A DNA stretch of 61,530 nucleotides from Kocuria sp. (GTDB lineage Bacteria > Actinomycetota > Actinomycetes > Actinomycetales > Micrococcaceae): NCBI RefSeq assembly GCF_030530945.1, contig NZ_JAUMTZ010000008.1, positions 1 to 61,530 on the forward strand, written 5' to 3'. The notes beneath the pieces were generated by a model, which saw nothing but the letters and a program-made list of their open reading frames with translations, did no database searches and was not told the origin of the DNA. Made by a program: the position numbers and the translations under genes. Of this stretch, positions 8,321 through 16,715 are shown piece by piece; the first letter of the stretch is position 1, and every line of letters starts with the position of its first letter.

Positions 8321-9826
8321 GAGGGTGAGCTCGCGCTTGAGGATCTTGCCCGTGGGCCCCTTGGGCAGCTCGTCCACCAGGCGGTAGATGCGGGGGTACT
8401 TGTACTTGGCCACCCGCTCCTGCACGAAGGCGTCCAGCTCTCGCGTGAGCTCCTCCCGGTCCCGGGAGTCCAGCACACCCGACTCGAAGACGACGACGGC
8501 GCCCACCTCCTCACCGTGCTTCTCGCTCGGTGCGCCCACCACGGCGGCCTCCACCACGCCCGGGAACTGGTAGATGACCTCCTCGATCTCCCGCGGGTAC
8601 ACGTTGTACCCGCCGCGCAGGATCATGTCCTTCTTGCGGTCCACGATGAAGAAGGCGCCGTCCTCGTCCTGGCGCGCCATGTCACCGGTGTGGAACCAGC
8701 CGCCGCGCATGGCCTCCTCCGTGGCCTCCGGCTTGTTCCAGTACCCCTTCATGACGTACTGCCCGCGCACCACGAGCTCCCCGACCTCACCCGTGGGCAC
8801 CTCACGGTCCTCGCCGTCCACGACCCGCAGCTCGGCGCCGCGCACGGCCGTGCCGATCGAGCCGGGCTTGCGCGGCGTCCCGGGCTGGTTGAAACACACC
8901 ACCGGGGACGTCTCCGACAGGCCGTAGCCCTCGAAGACCGTGGTGTGGAAAACCTTCTCGAACGTGGCCATGACCTCCACGGGCATGGCGGACCCGCCCG
9001 AGACACCGGCTCGCAGATCGATCCCCGCCGCGGCGTCCTCCCCCCTGCCCACCTGGTGCAGCAGGGCCACGTACATGGTGGGCACACCCGCGAAGATGTT
9101 CACGCGGTCCCGGCGCAGGACCTCCAGCGCCTCGGCCGGGTGGAAGCGCGGCAGCAGAGTGACCGCGGCACCGCGGCCCACCACCCCGTTGAGGGCCACG
9201 GTCTGGCCGAACACGTGGAAGAACGGCAGCCCGCCGAACATCACGTCCCCGTTCTTCAGGTCGAACAGCTCACCGGCGATCTCCGCGTTGGTGCGCAGGT
9301 TGCTGTGGGTCAGCTCCGCCCCCTTGGGACGCCCCGTGGTCCCGGAGGTGTAGAGCAGCACCGCCGTGTCCGAGTCCTGGCGCTCGGCCACCTCGGTGCG
9401 CGGCTCGACGGACTGCAGGTGCTCCACCGTGCCGCGGGCACTGATGGGCAGCACGCTCAGGCCCTCGACGTCCGCCGCGGCCCGGCGACTGGCCTCCGCC
9501 ATGTCCTCCCACGCGAGCACGAACGAGACACCCGCGTCCTGGAAGTGGTAGCTCAGCTCGCGGGGGGTCAGCAGCGGGTTCAGCGGCACCACGATGCCCC
9601 CGGCGCGCAGCACGGCGTAGTAGAGCACGGCCATGTGCGGCACGTTCGGCAGCACCAGGGCCACACGGTCCCCCGGACGGATGCCGTTGGATGCGAGCAG
9701 CGCACAGGCCCGGGCGGAGAGGTCGTCCAGCTGCGCGTAGCTCAGGTGGAGATCGCCCAGGATGACAGCGGGGTCCGAGCCGTACTTCGCGGCCGACGAG
9801 GTGAGCAGGGTGGCCAGGTTGGTCAT
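8312..9826 (-). CDS. Acyl-CoA ligase (AMP-binding, long-chain fatty-acid type)
   Basis: 504-aa ANL-superfamily enzyme that activates a carboxylic acid as acyl-AMP and transfers it to CoA. It contains the ATP-binding motif YTSGTTGRPKG, the YGLSETSP motif, the HTGDM hinge region and the C-terminal VDRKKDMILRGGYNVYPREIEE-type block. The length and motif wording resemble fatty-acyl-CoA ligases; the substrate cannot be read from sequence. It sits between argR and argG on the same strand but has its own promoter candidate (9862-9890). It is probably unrelated to arginine metabolism. Confidence 0.9.
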   Translation of the reverse strand: MTNLATLLTSSAAKYGSDPAVILGDLHLSYAQLDDLSARACALLASNGIRPGDRVALVLPNVPHMAVLYYAVLRAGGIVVPLNPLLTPRELSYHFQDAGVSFVLAWEDMAEASRRAAADVEGLSVLPISARGTVEHLQSVEPRTEVAERQDSDTAVLLYTSGTTGRPKGAELTHSNLRTNAEIAGELFDLKNGDVMFGGLPFFHVFGQTVALNGVVGRGAAVTLLPRFHPAEALEVLRRDRVNIFAGVPTMYVALLHQVGRGEDAAAGIDLRAGVSGGSAMPVEVMATFEKVFHTTVFEGYGLSETSPVVCFNQPGTPRKPGSIGTAVRGAELRVVDGEDREVPTGEVGELVVRGQYVMKGYWNKPEATEEAMRGGWFHTGDMARQDEDGAFFIVDRKKDMILRGGYNVYPREIEEVIYQFPGVVEAAVVGAPSEKHGEEVGAVVVFESGVLDSRDREELTRELDAFVQERVAKYKYPRIYRLVDELPKGPTGKILKRELTLDA

Positions 9827-9861
9827 GGGTCCTCCGGGAGAAGTGTGAGTTCTACCACGTG

Positions 9862-9890
9862 ATACTGCCCGTATCGGATATCCCAGTCAA
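9862..9890 (-). promoter_or_regulatory. Promoter of the acyl-CoA ligase gene
   Basis: On the minus strand TTGACT (9885-9890) is followed after 17 bases by CAGTAT (9862-9867). The expected start near 9855 gives a short leader before ATG at 9826, which is preceded by GGAGG. A CACGTG palindrome lies just after the -10 element and could be an operator. Confidence 0.5.
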
Positions 9891-10030
9891 ACGTCCCGGC
9901 GGGCCCCGGCGGAGCGTGGGAGACTGGAGGGCGCCCGTCCGCGCGCCCCCACCGCGGGACCCGGATCGGCGCCCTCTCACCCCGCATCCGGGCCACGGGA
10001 GCGTGGCCCACACGTGTCGAAGGACGTTCC

Positions 10031-10462
10031 GTGACCAATCCGCAGCACGAAGCCCAGACCCCCCGGTTCACCGACGAGGAGCTCGCCTACGTGGCCTCCC
10101 TGTTCGACGCCGCCCGCAGCGGCGACACGCAGCTGTTGAGCTCCGCGATCGACGCCGGCGTGCCGGTGAACCTCACCAACGACAGGGGCGACACCCTGCT
10201 GAACCTCGCCGCGTACCTGGAGCAGGAGGAGACGGTGGCCATGCTGCTGGCCCGGGGGGCGGACACCGAGCGCGTGAGCGACATGGGCTTCACCGCGCTG
10301 GTCTGCGCCGTGTTCCGCGGCAACGAGACGATCACCCGCGCCCTGCTGGAGGCGGGCGCCGGGCAGGCGAGCGGCCACCAGCACGCGCAGGACGTGGCCC
10401 GGGTCTTCGGGCGGGAGCACCTGCTGCCCCTGCTCGAGGAGTACGAGGCGCGTCAGGCCTGA
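10031..10462 (+). CDS. Small ankyrin-repeat protein
   Basis: 143-aa soluble protein made of about three ankyrin repeats: helix-turn-helix units with DRGDTLLNLAAYLEQEETVAMLL, MGFTALVCAVFRGNETITRALL and a degenerate third. No signal peptide or membrane segment is seen. GTG at 10031 is preceded by AAGGAC at good spacing. It is the only plus-strand gene inside the arginine region, divergent from the acyl-CoA ligase and convergent with argR (12 bases between stop codons). Ankyrin repeats bind other proteins; the partner is unknown. Single small ankyrin proteins of this kind occur in many Micrococcales. Confidence 0.85.
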   Translation: MTNPQHEAQTPRFTDEELAYVASLFDAARSGDTQLLSSAIDAGVPVNLTNDRGDTLLNLAAYLEQEETVAMLLARGADTERVSDMGFTALVCAVFRGNETITRALLEAGAGQASGHQHAQDVARVFGREHLLPLLEEYEARQA

Positions 10463-10465
10463 CGC
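10450..10465. terminator. Palindrome between the convergent ankyrin gene and argR
   Basis: A 16-bp perfect palindrome (GCGTCAGG and its complement) contains the ankyrin stop codon, and further short inverted repeats follow up to 10483. It probably forms a bidirectional terminator for the two convergent genes. No U-tract. Confidence 0.4.
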
Positions 10466-10474
10466 CCGGGCCGC

Positions 10475-10972
10475 TCAGCGGGCGAGGTCGAGGAACCGCC
10501 GGGCGAGCTCCTCGCCGCCCCGCGGATCGCGGCTGACCACCATGATGGTGTCGTCCCCGGCAATGGTCCCCAGGATCTCGGGGGTGACCGAGCGGTCGAT
10601 CGCGGAGGCGAAGTACTGGGCGGCTCCCGGCGGTGTCCGCAGGATCACGAGGTTCGCGCTGCCCTCGGCCGTGACCAGCAGCTCCCGGCACAGGGCCGCG
10701 AGCTTGGCCTCCGAGCTCTCGCTCGTGATTCCGCTCGCCGGGGACCTGTCCGCCCCGGCCCGGGGCATCGCGTAGACTGTTCCACCGCGCGCGGAGCGCA
10801 CCCGGACGGCCTCCAGCTCCACGAGGTCCCGGGACAGCGTGGCCTGCGTCACCTGGATGCCGTCCGCGGCGAGCAGCTCCGCGAGCTCCGCCTGCGAGTG
10901 GACGTCTCCACCGGTCACGAGCTCCAGGATCCGCGCCTGCCGGGCCGTCTTGGTGGTGGGGATGCCGCTCAC
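10475..10972 (-). CDS. argR: Arginine repressor ArgR
   Basis: 165-aa transcription factor that binds ARG boxes when arginine is present. The N-terminal winged helix contains AELAELLAADGIQVTQATLSRDL, typical of ArgR/AhrC. The C-terminal oligomerisation and arginine-binding domain contains the GTIAGDDTIMVVSRD segment with the acidic residues that contact arginine. GTG at 10972 overlaps the argF stop codon (GTGA), so argR is the last gene of argCJBDFR and is autoregulated with the operon. Likely targets in this window are the operators at 8283-8320 and 16595-16631. Confidence 0.96.
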   Translation of the reverse strand: MSGIPTTKTARQARILELVTGGDVHSQAELAELLAADGIQVTQATLSRDLVELEAVRVRSARGGTVYAMPRAGADRSPASGITSESSEAKLAALCRELLVTAEGSANLVILRTPPGAAQYFASAIDRSVTPEILGTIAGDDTIMVVSRDPRGGEELARRFLDLAR

Positions 10973-11940
10973 CGGGTCTCCTCCCTCCGCAGGGCGGCGG
11001 GCAGATCCGCGGAGAGCCCCGAGGAGTCCAGCAGGAACGTGAGCAGGGCCTTCTGGGCGTGCAGCCGGTTCTCGGCCTCGTCCCACACCAGGGAGGCGGG
11101 CCCGTCGATGACCTCCGCGGCGACCTCCAGGCCGCGGTACGCCGGCAGGCAGTGCAGGAACACCGCGTGCTCCGCCGCGAGCGCCATGGCGTCGGCGGTC
11201 ACGGCGTAGGGCCGGAAGATCTCCGCGCGCTCGGCCTTCTCGGCCTCCTGCCCCATGGACACCCAGGTGTCGGTGACGACGGCGTCCGCACCCGCGAGCG
11301 CCTCCGGGGCGTCCGCGGTGACCAGCACGGAGCCGCCCGTGCGCGCGGCGCGCTCGCGGGCCGCGCGCACCACGTCCTCCCTGGGCAGGTACCCCTGCGG
11401 TCCTGCCACGCGCACGTGCATCCCTGCGGTGGCGCACCCCAGCAGGTAGGAGTTCGCCATGTTGTTGGCGGCGTCCCCCACGTAGGTGAGGGTGCGCCCG
11501 GCCAGCTCCCCGAAGTGCTCGCGCAGCGTGAGCAGGTCCGCGAGGATCTGGCACGGGTGGTAGTCGTCGGACAGGGCGTTGACCACGGGCACCGTGCTGT
11601 GCTCGGCCATCTCCTCGAGCCCGGACTGCGCGTAGGTGCGCCACACCACGGCGGCCAGCATCCGGGAGAGCACGCGCGCGCTGTCCGCGACGCTCTCCTT
11701 GTGCCCCAGCTGGGACTCGCCGGGGTTGATGATCAGCGGGTTGCCGCCGAGGTCCGCCACGCCGGTGGCGAAGGACACCCGGGTGCGTGTGGAGGTCTTG
11801 TCGAAGACGACGCCCACCGTGCGGGGCCCGGCCAGCGGACGGCGTGAGAACCTGTCCGCCTTCAGGGCGAGGGCGAGGTCCAGCACCTCCGCCTGCTCCT
11901 CGGGGGTGAGATCGGTGTCGACCAGGAAGTGACGCAGCAC
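10969..11940 (-). CDS. argF: Ornithine carbamoyltransferase
   Basis: Makes citrulline from ornithine and carbamoyl phosphate. The carbamoyl-phosphate motif STRTR is at residues 50-54, and the ornithine-binding HCLPAYRG motif is near residue 263. The length is 323 aa. The ATG at 11940 lies 66 bases after argD. The stop codon overlaps argR by four bases. The motif after STRTR reads VSFATG where many OTCases have CSFE; this substitution is seen in actinobacterial members and should not affect the call. Confidence 0.95.
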   Translation of the reverse strand: MLRHFLVDTDLTPEEQAEVLDLALALKADRFSRRPLAGPRTVGVVFDKTSTRTRVSFATGVADLGGNPLIINPGESQLGHKESVADSARVLSRMLAAVVWRTYAQSGLEEMAEHSTVPVVNALSDDYHPCQILADLLTLREHFGELAGRTLTYVGDAANNMANSYLLGCATAGMHVRVAGPQGYLPREDVVRAARERAARTGGSVLVTADAPEALAGADAVVTDTWVSMGQEAEKAERAEIFRPYAVTADAMALAAEHAVFLHCLPAYRGLEVAAEVIDGPASLVWDEAENRLHAQKALLTFLLDSSGLSADLPAALRREETR

Positions 11941-12006
11941 GCGGGGTTCTCCTTCGGTGGCGGGGCCGGTTTCGGCGGGAACGGACGGTGGACAGGGTGG
12001 GTGGGC

Positions 12007-13242
12007 TCAGGTGGCCTGGACCTCGGACAGCAGCCCCGGCAGTGCCGCGGTGAAGGTGTCGGTCTCCTGCGCGGTGATGATCAGCGGCGGGGCGAGCCGC
12101 ACGGTCGCGGGGCCGGTGGCGTTGACGATGAACCCCGCGCGGCGGGCGGCGGCCACGAGACGCGGGGCCACGGCGTCGTCGGGGTCGCGCTGGACGAGGT
12201 CCACGCCGAGCAGCAGCCCGTGCTGGCGCACCCCGGTGACCCCGGGGACCTCGCGCAGCTGCCCGGCGAGCCGGGAGCCGACCCGGCGCGCGTTGCCGAG
12301 CAGGTCCTCGTCCCGGATGGTCGTGACGGTGGCGAGCGCCGCCGCCATGGCCAGGGGGTTGCCGCCGAACGTGGTGCCGTGCTGGCCGGCGGTGAGCAGT
12401 CCCGAGACCTCGGGGCCCGCGGTGAGCAGCGCTCCCACCGGGAAGCCGCCGCCGAGGCCCTTGGCCAGGGTCACCGCGTCCGGGAACTCCCCGGCCGGCA
12501 GCTGCGCGGTGGCAGCGAGCCAGGCGCCGGTGCGGCCCATCCCGGACTGCACCTCGTCCACGACCAGCAGAGCGCCGCGCTCACGGGTCAGCTGCCGGGC
12601 GCGGGCGAGGAAGCCCTCCGGCAGCCCGCGCACGCCGGCCTCCCCCTGGACGGGTTCCACGAAGACGGCGGACACGGTGTCGTCCAGGGCGGCGTCGAGC
12701 GCCTCGACCGTGGCCGGGACGTGAGAGACGCCTGCGGGCAGCGGCTCGAAGGGCTCACGGTAGGCGGGCTTGGCCGTGAGCGCGAGGGAGCCCATGGTGC
12801 GGCCGTGGAACGCGTTTTCCAGGGCGATCACGCGCTCGCGCGGGCGGCCGCGGGAGTCGGGGTGGGCGAGGCCGTGGCGGCGCGCCAGCTTGAACGCCGC
12901 CTCGTTCGCCTCGGAGCCCGAGTTGGCGAAGAACACGTGCGAGCCCTCCGGGGCACCCGTGACCTCCGTGAGCAGCCGGGCGAGCTCCACGCCCCCGGGG
13001 GACGTGAACAGGTTCGAGATGTGCGCGAGCGTGCCCGCCTGCTCCGAGACCGCACGCACCCAGGCCGGGTGGGCGTGGCCCAGGGCGTTGACCGCGATGC
13101 CCGCCAGCAGGTCCAGGTAGCGGGTGCCGTTCGCGTCCGTGACGTGGCACCCCTCCCCCGAGACGAGCACGAGCGCGGGGTCCCCGAACACCCCCAGCAG
13201 GTTCTCCCGGTACTGCTGCAGCAGATCGTCCTGGTGGCTCAT
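12007..13242 (-). CDS. argD: Acetylornithine aminotransferase
   Basis: PLP enzyme (class III aminotransferase) converting N-acetylglutamate semialdehyde to N-acetylornithine. The motif LLVVDEVQSGMGRTG and the PLP-lysine region TLAKGLGGGFPVGA are present. The length, 411 aa, is typical. ATG at 13242 overlaps the argB stop codon (ATGA), indicating coupling. In many bacteria ArgD also works in lysine biosynthesis as succinyl-DAP aminotransferase; the dap genes elsewhere in this window make that plausible here. Confidence 0.95.
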   Translation of the reverse strand: MSHQDDLLQQYRENLLGVFGDPALVLVSGEGCHVTDANGTRYLDLLAGIAVNALGHAHPAWVRAVSEQAGTLAHISNLFTSPGGVELARLLTEVTGAPEGSHVFFANSGSEANEAAFKLARRHGLAHPDSRGRPRERVIALENAFHGRTMGSLALTAKPAYREPFEPLPAGVSHVPATVEALDAALDDTVSAVFVEPVQGEAGVRGLPEGFLARARQLTRERGALLVVDEVQSGMGRTGAWLAATAQLPAGEFPDAVTLAKGLGGGFPVGALLTAGPEVSGLLTAGQHGTTFGGNPLAMAAALATVTTIRDEDLLGNARRVGSRLAGQLREVPGVTGVRQHGLLLGVDLVQRDPDDAVAPRLVAAARRAGFIVNATGPATVRLAPPLIITAQETDTFTAALPGLLSEVQAT

Positions 13243-14189
13243 GCGTCCTCTCCGTCCGGTGTGACTTCCGTGCCGATGCCCGTGTCAGTGAAGATCTCCA
13301 GCAGCGACGAGTGCGGCGAGCGCCCGTCCACGATGCTCGCGCGCGGCACGCCGCCCTCCACGGCGCGCAGGGCCGCGCGCATCTTGGGGATCATCCCCGA
13401 TTCCAGCGTGGGGAGCATCTCCCGCAGCTCGGACGCGCTGAGCGAGGAGATCAGCGAGAACCGGTCCGGCCAGTCCGCGTAGAGACCCTCCACGTCCGTG
13501 AGGGCCACGAACTTCTCCGCCCCCAGGGCCACCGCGACCTCCGCGGCCGCGGTGTCCGCGTTCACGTTGAGCACCTGGCCCGTGAGCGCACCCGGGCCGG
13601 CGGCGGCGTCCTCCTCCGGGTCCACGAGCTCCGGGGCGATCGAGGCGATCACGGGGATCTTGCCGATGTCCAGCAGCTGTTCCACCGCGGCCGTGTTGAC
13701 CCGCGTGACCGTGCCCACCAGACCCAGGTCCAGCGGGGCGCCGTCCGAACCGGTGCGCACGCGCCGGGCCTGCAGCAGCCCGGCGTCCTCCCCGGACATG
13801 CCCACCGCGTACGGGCCGTGGGCATTGAGCAGTCCCACGAGCTCCCGGCCCACCTGGCCCGTGAGCACCATGCGGATCACGGTCATGGCCTCCTCGGAGG
13901 TCACGCGCAGCCCGTCCCGGAACTCGGAGGCGATGCCCAGGGAGTCGAGCATGGTGCTGATCTGGGGGCCGCCGCCGTGGACCACCACGGGACGGATGCC
14001 CACGTGGCGCAGGAAGACGATGTCCTCCGCGAACGCCCGGCGCAGCTCGTCGCTGACCATGGCGTTGCCGCCGTACTTGAAGACCATGGTGGATCCCGCG
14101 TAGCGCTGGATCCACGGGAGGGCCTCCATGAGGGTCTCCGCCTTGGCGCGGGCGGTCCGGTACCTGGTGTCGTCGCTGAGTCGTGTCAT
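13239..14189 (-). CDS. argB: Acetylglutamate kinase
   Basis: Phosphorylates N-acetylglutamate, second step of arginine synthesis and usually the arginine-inhibited step. The amino-acid kinase fold is shown by KYGGNAM near the N-terminus, VVVHGGGPQI near residue 70, and ALTDVEGLYADWPD in the C-terminal half. ATG at 14189 gives 316 aa, slightly long because of an N-terminal helix that in arginine-sensitive NAGK enzymes forms hexamers. It starts 11 bases after argJ and its stop overlaps argD. Confidence 0.96.
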   Translation of the reverse strand: MTRLSDDTRYRTARAKAETLMEALPWIQRYAGSTMVFKYGGNAMVSDELRRAFAEDIVFLRHVGIRPVVVHGGGPQISTMLDSLGIASEFRDGLRVTSEEAMTVIRMVLTGQVGRELVGLLNAHGPYAVGMSGEDAGLLQARRVRTGSDGAPLDLGLVGTVTRVNTAAVEQLLDIGKIPVIASIAPELVDPEEDAAAGPGALTGQVLNVNADTAAAEVAVALGAEKFVALTDVEGLYADWPDRFSLISSLSASELREMLPTLESGMIPKMRAALRAVEGGVPRASIVDGRSPHSSLLEIFTDTGIGTEVTPDGEDA

Positions 14190-14200
14190 GGTGGGGCGCG

Positions 14201-15472
14201 CTAGCTCGAGTAGGCGCTGTTCTCCTCGACGTAGTCGTGGGTGAGGTCGTTGGTCCACACGGTGGCCCGCTGGTCCCCGGTCTTCAGGTCGACCACGATG
14301 TCCACGGCGCGCGACGCCGCCAGGTCCACGCCCTCGCGCGGGTCGCCGATGCTGCCGTTGCGGCACACCGTCACCCCGTTGATGGTGACGTCCAGGCGGT
14401 CCGGGTCGAACTGGGCGCGGGTGGTGCCCACCGCGGAGAGCACCCGGCCCCAGTTCGGGTCGTTGCCGTAGACCGCGGTCTTGAGCAGGTTGGAGCGGGC
14501 CACCGTGCGCGAGACCTCCTCGGCCTCGGTCTCGGTGGCCGCCCCCACGGTGGTGACGGCGATGTCGTGGGACGCGCCCTCCGCGTCCGTGATCAGCTGC
14601 TGCGCGAGGCTGTGGCAGACCGCGGTCAGCGCACGGGTGAACTCCGCCTGCCCGGGCACGCGCCCGGACGCCCCGGAGGCCATGAGCACCACGGTGTCGT
14701 TGGTGGACATGCAGCCGTCCGAGTCCGTGCGGTTGAAGGTGACCCGGCAGGCCTCCCGCAGTGCCGCGGACAGGGCGTCCCCGGTCAGCAGCGCGTCCGT
14801 GGTGAGCACCACGAGCATGGTAGCCAGCCCCGGGGCGAGCATTCCCGCGCCCTTGGCCATGCCGCCCACGGTCCACCCGGAACCAGTGGCGCACGCCTGC
14901 TTGGGCACCGTGTCCGTGGTCATGATGGCCTCCGCCGCCCGCAGCCCGGCGTCCCGGCCCGGGCCGAGCTGCGCGACGACGGCCGGCACGCCCGCGCGCA
15001 CCGCGTCCATGGGCAGCTGCTCACCGATCAGCCCGGTGGAGCACACGACGACCTCCCCTGCTCCGACGCCCAGGCCCTGCGCCACGAGCTCGGCGGTGGT
15101 GTGGGTGTTCTGGAAGCCCTGCGGCCCCGTGCACGCGTTGGCGCCACCGGAGTTCAGGACCACGGCGCGCGCCGTGCCCTGCCGGAGGACCTCGCGGGAC
15201 CAGTGCACCGGGGCGGCCGCCACGCGGTTGGAGGTGAACTGCGCCGCGGCGGCGTGCTCCGGGCCGTTGTTCACCACGAGGGCGAGATCGGCACCGCCGG
15301 ACGCCTTGAACCCGGCCGCCACACCGGCCGCGGTGAAGCCCGCGGCGGCGCACACACCGGCGGCCGTGGAGACGGTCACGGCGTCGTCCGGGGCCGCGGA
15401 ACCCGCACCGGCGTCCGGGTGCGTGCCGAGGGGCCCGGCACCGGTCGGGTCGAGTGGGTGGGACTCTGTCAT
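14201..15472 (-). CDS. argJ: Glutamate N-acetyltransferase / amino-acid acetyltransferase
   Basis: Bifunctional enzyme that transfers acetyl from acetylornithine to glutamate, recycling the acetyl group and often also using acetyl-CoA. It self-cleaves at a conserved Ala-Thr bond; the motif here is AKGAGMLAP followed by GLATML, placing cleavage before that Thr. ATG at 15472 has AGGAG 5 bases upstream, giving 423 aa; longer versions start without a binding site. The N-terminal 35 residues are Ala/Pro/Gly-rich and less conserved. The gene lies between argC and argB. Confidence 0.95.
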   Translation of the reverse strand: MTESHPLDPTGAGPLGTHPDAGAGSAAPDDAVTVSTAAGVCAAAGFTAAGVAAGFKASGGADLALVVNNGPEHAAAAQFTSNRVAAAPVHWSREVLRQGTARAVVLNSGGANACTGPQGFQNTHTTAELVAQGLGVGAGEVVVCSTGLIGEQLPMDAVRAGVPAVVAQLGPGRDAGLRAAEAIMTTDTVPKQACATGSGWTVGGMAKGAGMLAPGLATMLVVLTTDALLTGDALSAALREACRVTFNRTDSDGCMSTNDTVVLMASGASGRVPGQAEFTRALTAVCHSLAQQLITDAEGASHDIAVTTVGAATETEAEEVSRTVARSNLLKTAVYGNDPNWGRVLSAVGTTRAQFDPDRLDVTINGVTVCRNGSIGDPREGVDLAASRAVDIVVDLKTGDQRATVWTNDLTHDYVEENSAYSS

Positions 15473-15533
15473 GACTGCTCCTGATCCGTGTCTCTTCCTG
15501 ATGCGCACGGCCCCCCGGGGCGCGCCACGCCGC

Positions 15534-16583
15534 TCACGGGGCCACGCCCTGAGCCGTGAGGCCCGTGGTCTCGGGCAGCCCCAGAGCCAGGTTCAGCGAC
15601 TGCACCGCGGCACCCGCCGTGCCCTTGGTGAGGTTGTCGATGACGGTGCTGACCACGAGCCGCCCGGCGTGCGGGTCCACGGCCAGCTGCAGGGCCACGT
15701 GGTTGGACGCCTGCACCGCCTTGGTGGTGGGCCACTGCCCCTGCGGCAGCACGTGCACGAAGGGCTCGTCCGCGTAGGCGAGCTCGTACGCGGCGCGCAC
15801 GCGGGCGTCGTCGACCCCGGGGCGCAGCACGGCCGTGGCCGTGGTGAGGATCCCGCGGGGCATGGGGGCCAGGGTGGGAGTGAACGAGACAGTGACGTCC
15901 TCGCCGCACGCGGCGGCGAGCCCCTGCTCGATCTCCGGGGTGTGGCGGTGGCCGCCGCCCACGCCGTACGGGGACATCCCGCCCATGGTCTCCGCGCCGA
16001 GCAGGTGCGGCTTCGGCGACTTGCCCGCCCCGGAGGTGCCTGAGGCGGAGACCACCACGATGTCCCGTGGCGACACGAGTCCCGCGGCCAGCGCCGGGGC
16101 CAGGGCCAGCAGGGAGCCCGTGGGGTAGCAGCCCGGCACCGCGACCCGGGTGGCCCCGCGCAGCGCGTCCCGCTGCTTGCGGCCCGCGGGGTCCACGACG
16201 AGCTCGGGCAGCCCGTACGGCCAGGAGCCGGCGTGCTCGGTGCCGTAGAAGCGCTCCCACGCGGCGGCCGAGCTCAGGCGGTGGTCCGCGCCGGCGTCGA
16301 CCACCACGGTCTGCGGGGGCAGCTGGGCGGCCACGGCGGCGGACTCGCCGTGGGGCAGGGCCAGGAAGACGACGTCGTGGCCCGCGAGGTTCTCGGGCGT
16401 GGTCTCCACGACGGTCCGCTCCGCGAGCGCGTGCAGGTGGGGCTGCAGCCGCCCGAGGCGCTCCCCCGCGGTGGAGTGCCCGGTCACCGTGGTGATTTCG
16501 ATGTCGGGGTGCCCGCACAGCAGGCGGAGCACCTCCCCGCCCGCGTACCCGGTGGCCCCGGAGATGGCTGCGCTGTAGGTCAT
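15534..16583 (-). CDS. argC: N-acetyl-gamma-glutamyl-phosphate reductase
   Basis: NADPH-dependent reduction of N-acetylglutamyl phosphate to the semialdehyde. The N-terminal nucleotide-binding motif is SGATGYAGGE, and the catalytic cysteine motif is PGCYPTGSL near the middle. The start at ATG 16583 (protein MTYSAAIS) has a G-rich site upstream; a start 33 bases earlier would lie inside the operator. 349 aa is normal. It is the first gene of argCJBDFR and has a double ARG box directly upstream. Confidence 0.96.
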   Translation of the reverse strand: MTYSAAISGATGYAGGEVLRLLCGHPDIEITTVTGHSTAGERLGRLQPHLHALAERTVVETTPENLAGHDVVFLALPHGESAAVAAQLPPQTVVVDAGADHRLSSAAAWERFYGTEHAGSWPYGLPELVVDPAGRKQRDALRGATRVAVPGCYPTGSLLALAPALAAGLVSPRDIVVVSASGTSGAGKSPKPHLLGAETMGGMSPYGVGGGHRHTPEIEQGLAAACGEDVTVSFTPTLAPMPRGILTTATAVLRPGVDDARVRAAYELAYADEPFVHVLPQGQWPTTKAVQASNHVALQLAVDPHAGRLVVSTVIDNLTKGTAGAAVQSLNLALGLPETTGLTAQGVAP

Positions 16584-16594
16584 GCCCCCACCAT

Positions 16595-16631
16595 AGCGTA
16601 TTTCTATGCACCGCACTCAATATTATTCATC
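16595..16631 (-). promoter_or_regulatory. Double ARG box upstream of argC
   Basis: Two ARG-box-like sites, 16595-16612 (right half ATGCA) and 16614-16631 (right half ATTCA, AT-rich centre AATATTATT), have centres 19 bp apart. They sit immediately upstream of the argC start codon and overlap any argC promoter, so ArgR would repress the operon. The stretch is conspicuously AT-rich in a GC-rich region. It also lies ahead of the divergent quinone oxidoreductase, but 85 bases from its start. Confidence 0.75.
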
Positions 16632-16715
16632 ATGCGTACCCGCACCTTGAAGGGGCGCACCCCGGGACGGGACACTGGAGGGAGCAGCCCGCCCGGACCC
16701 ACGAAGGAGCTCCCC

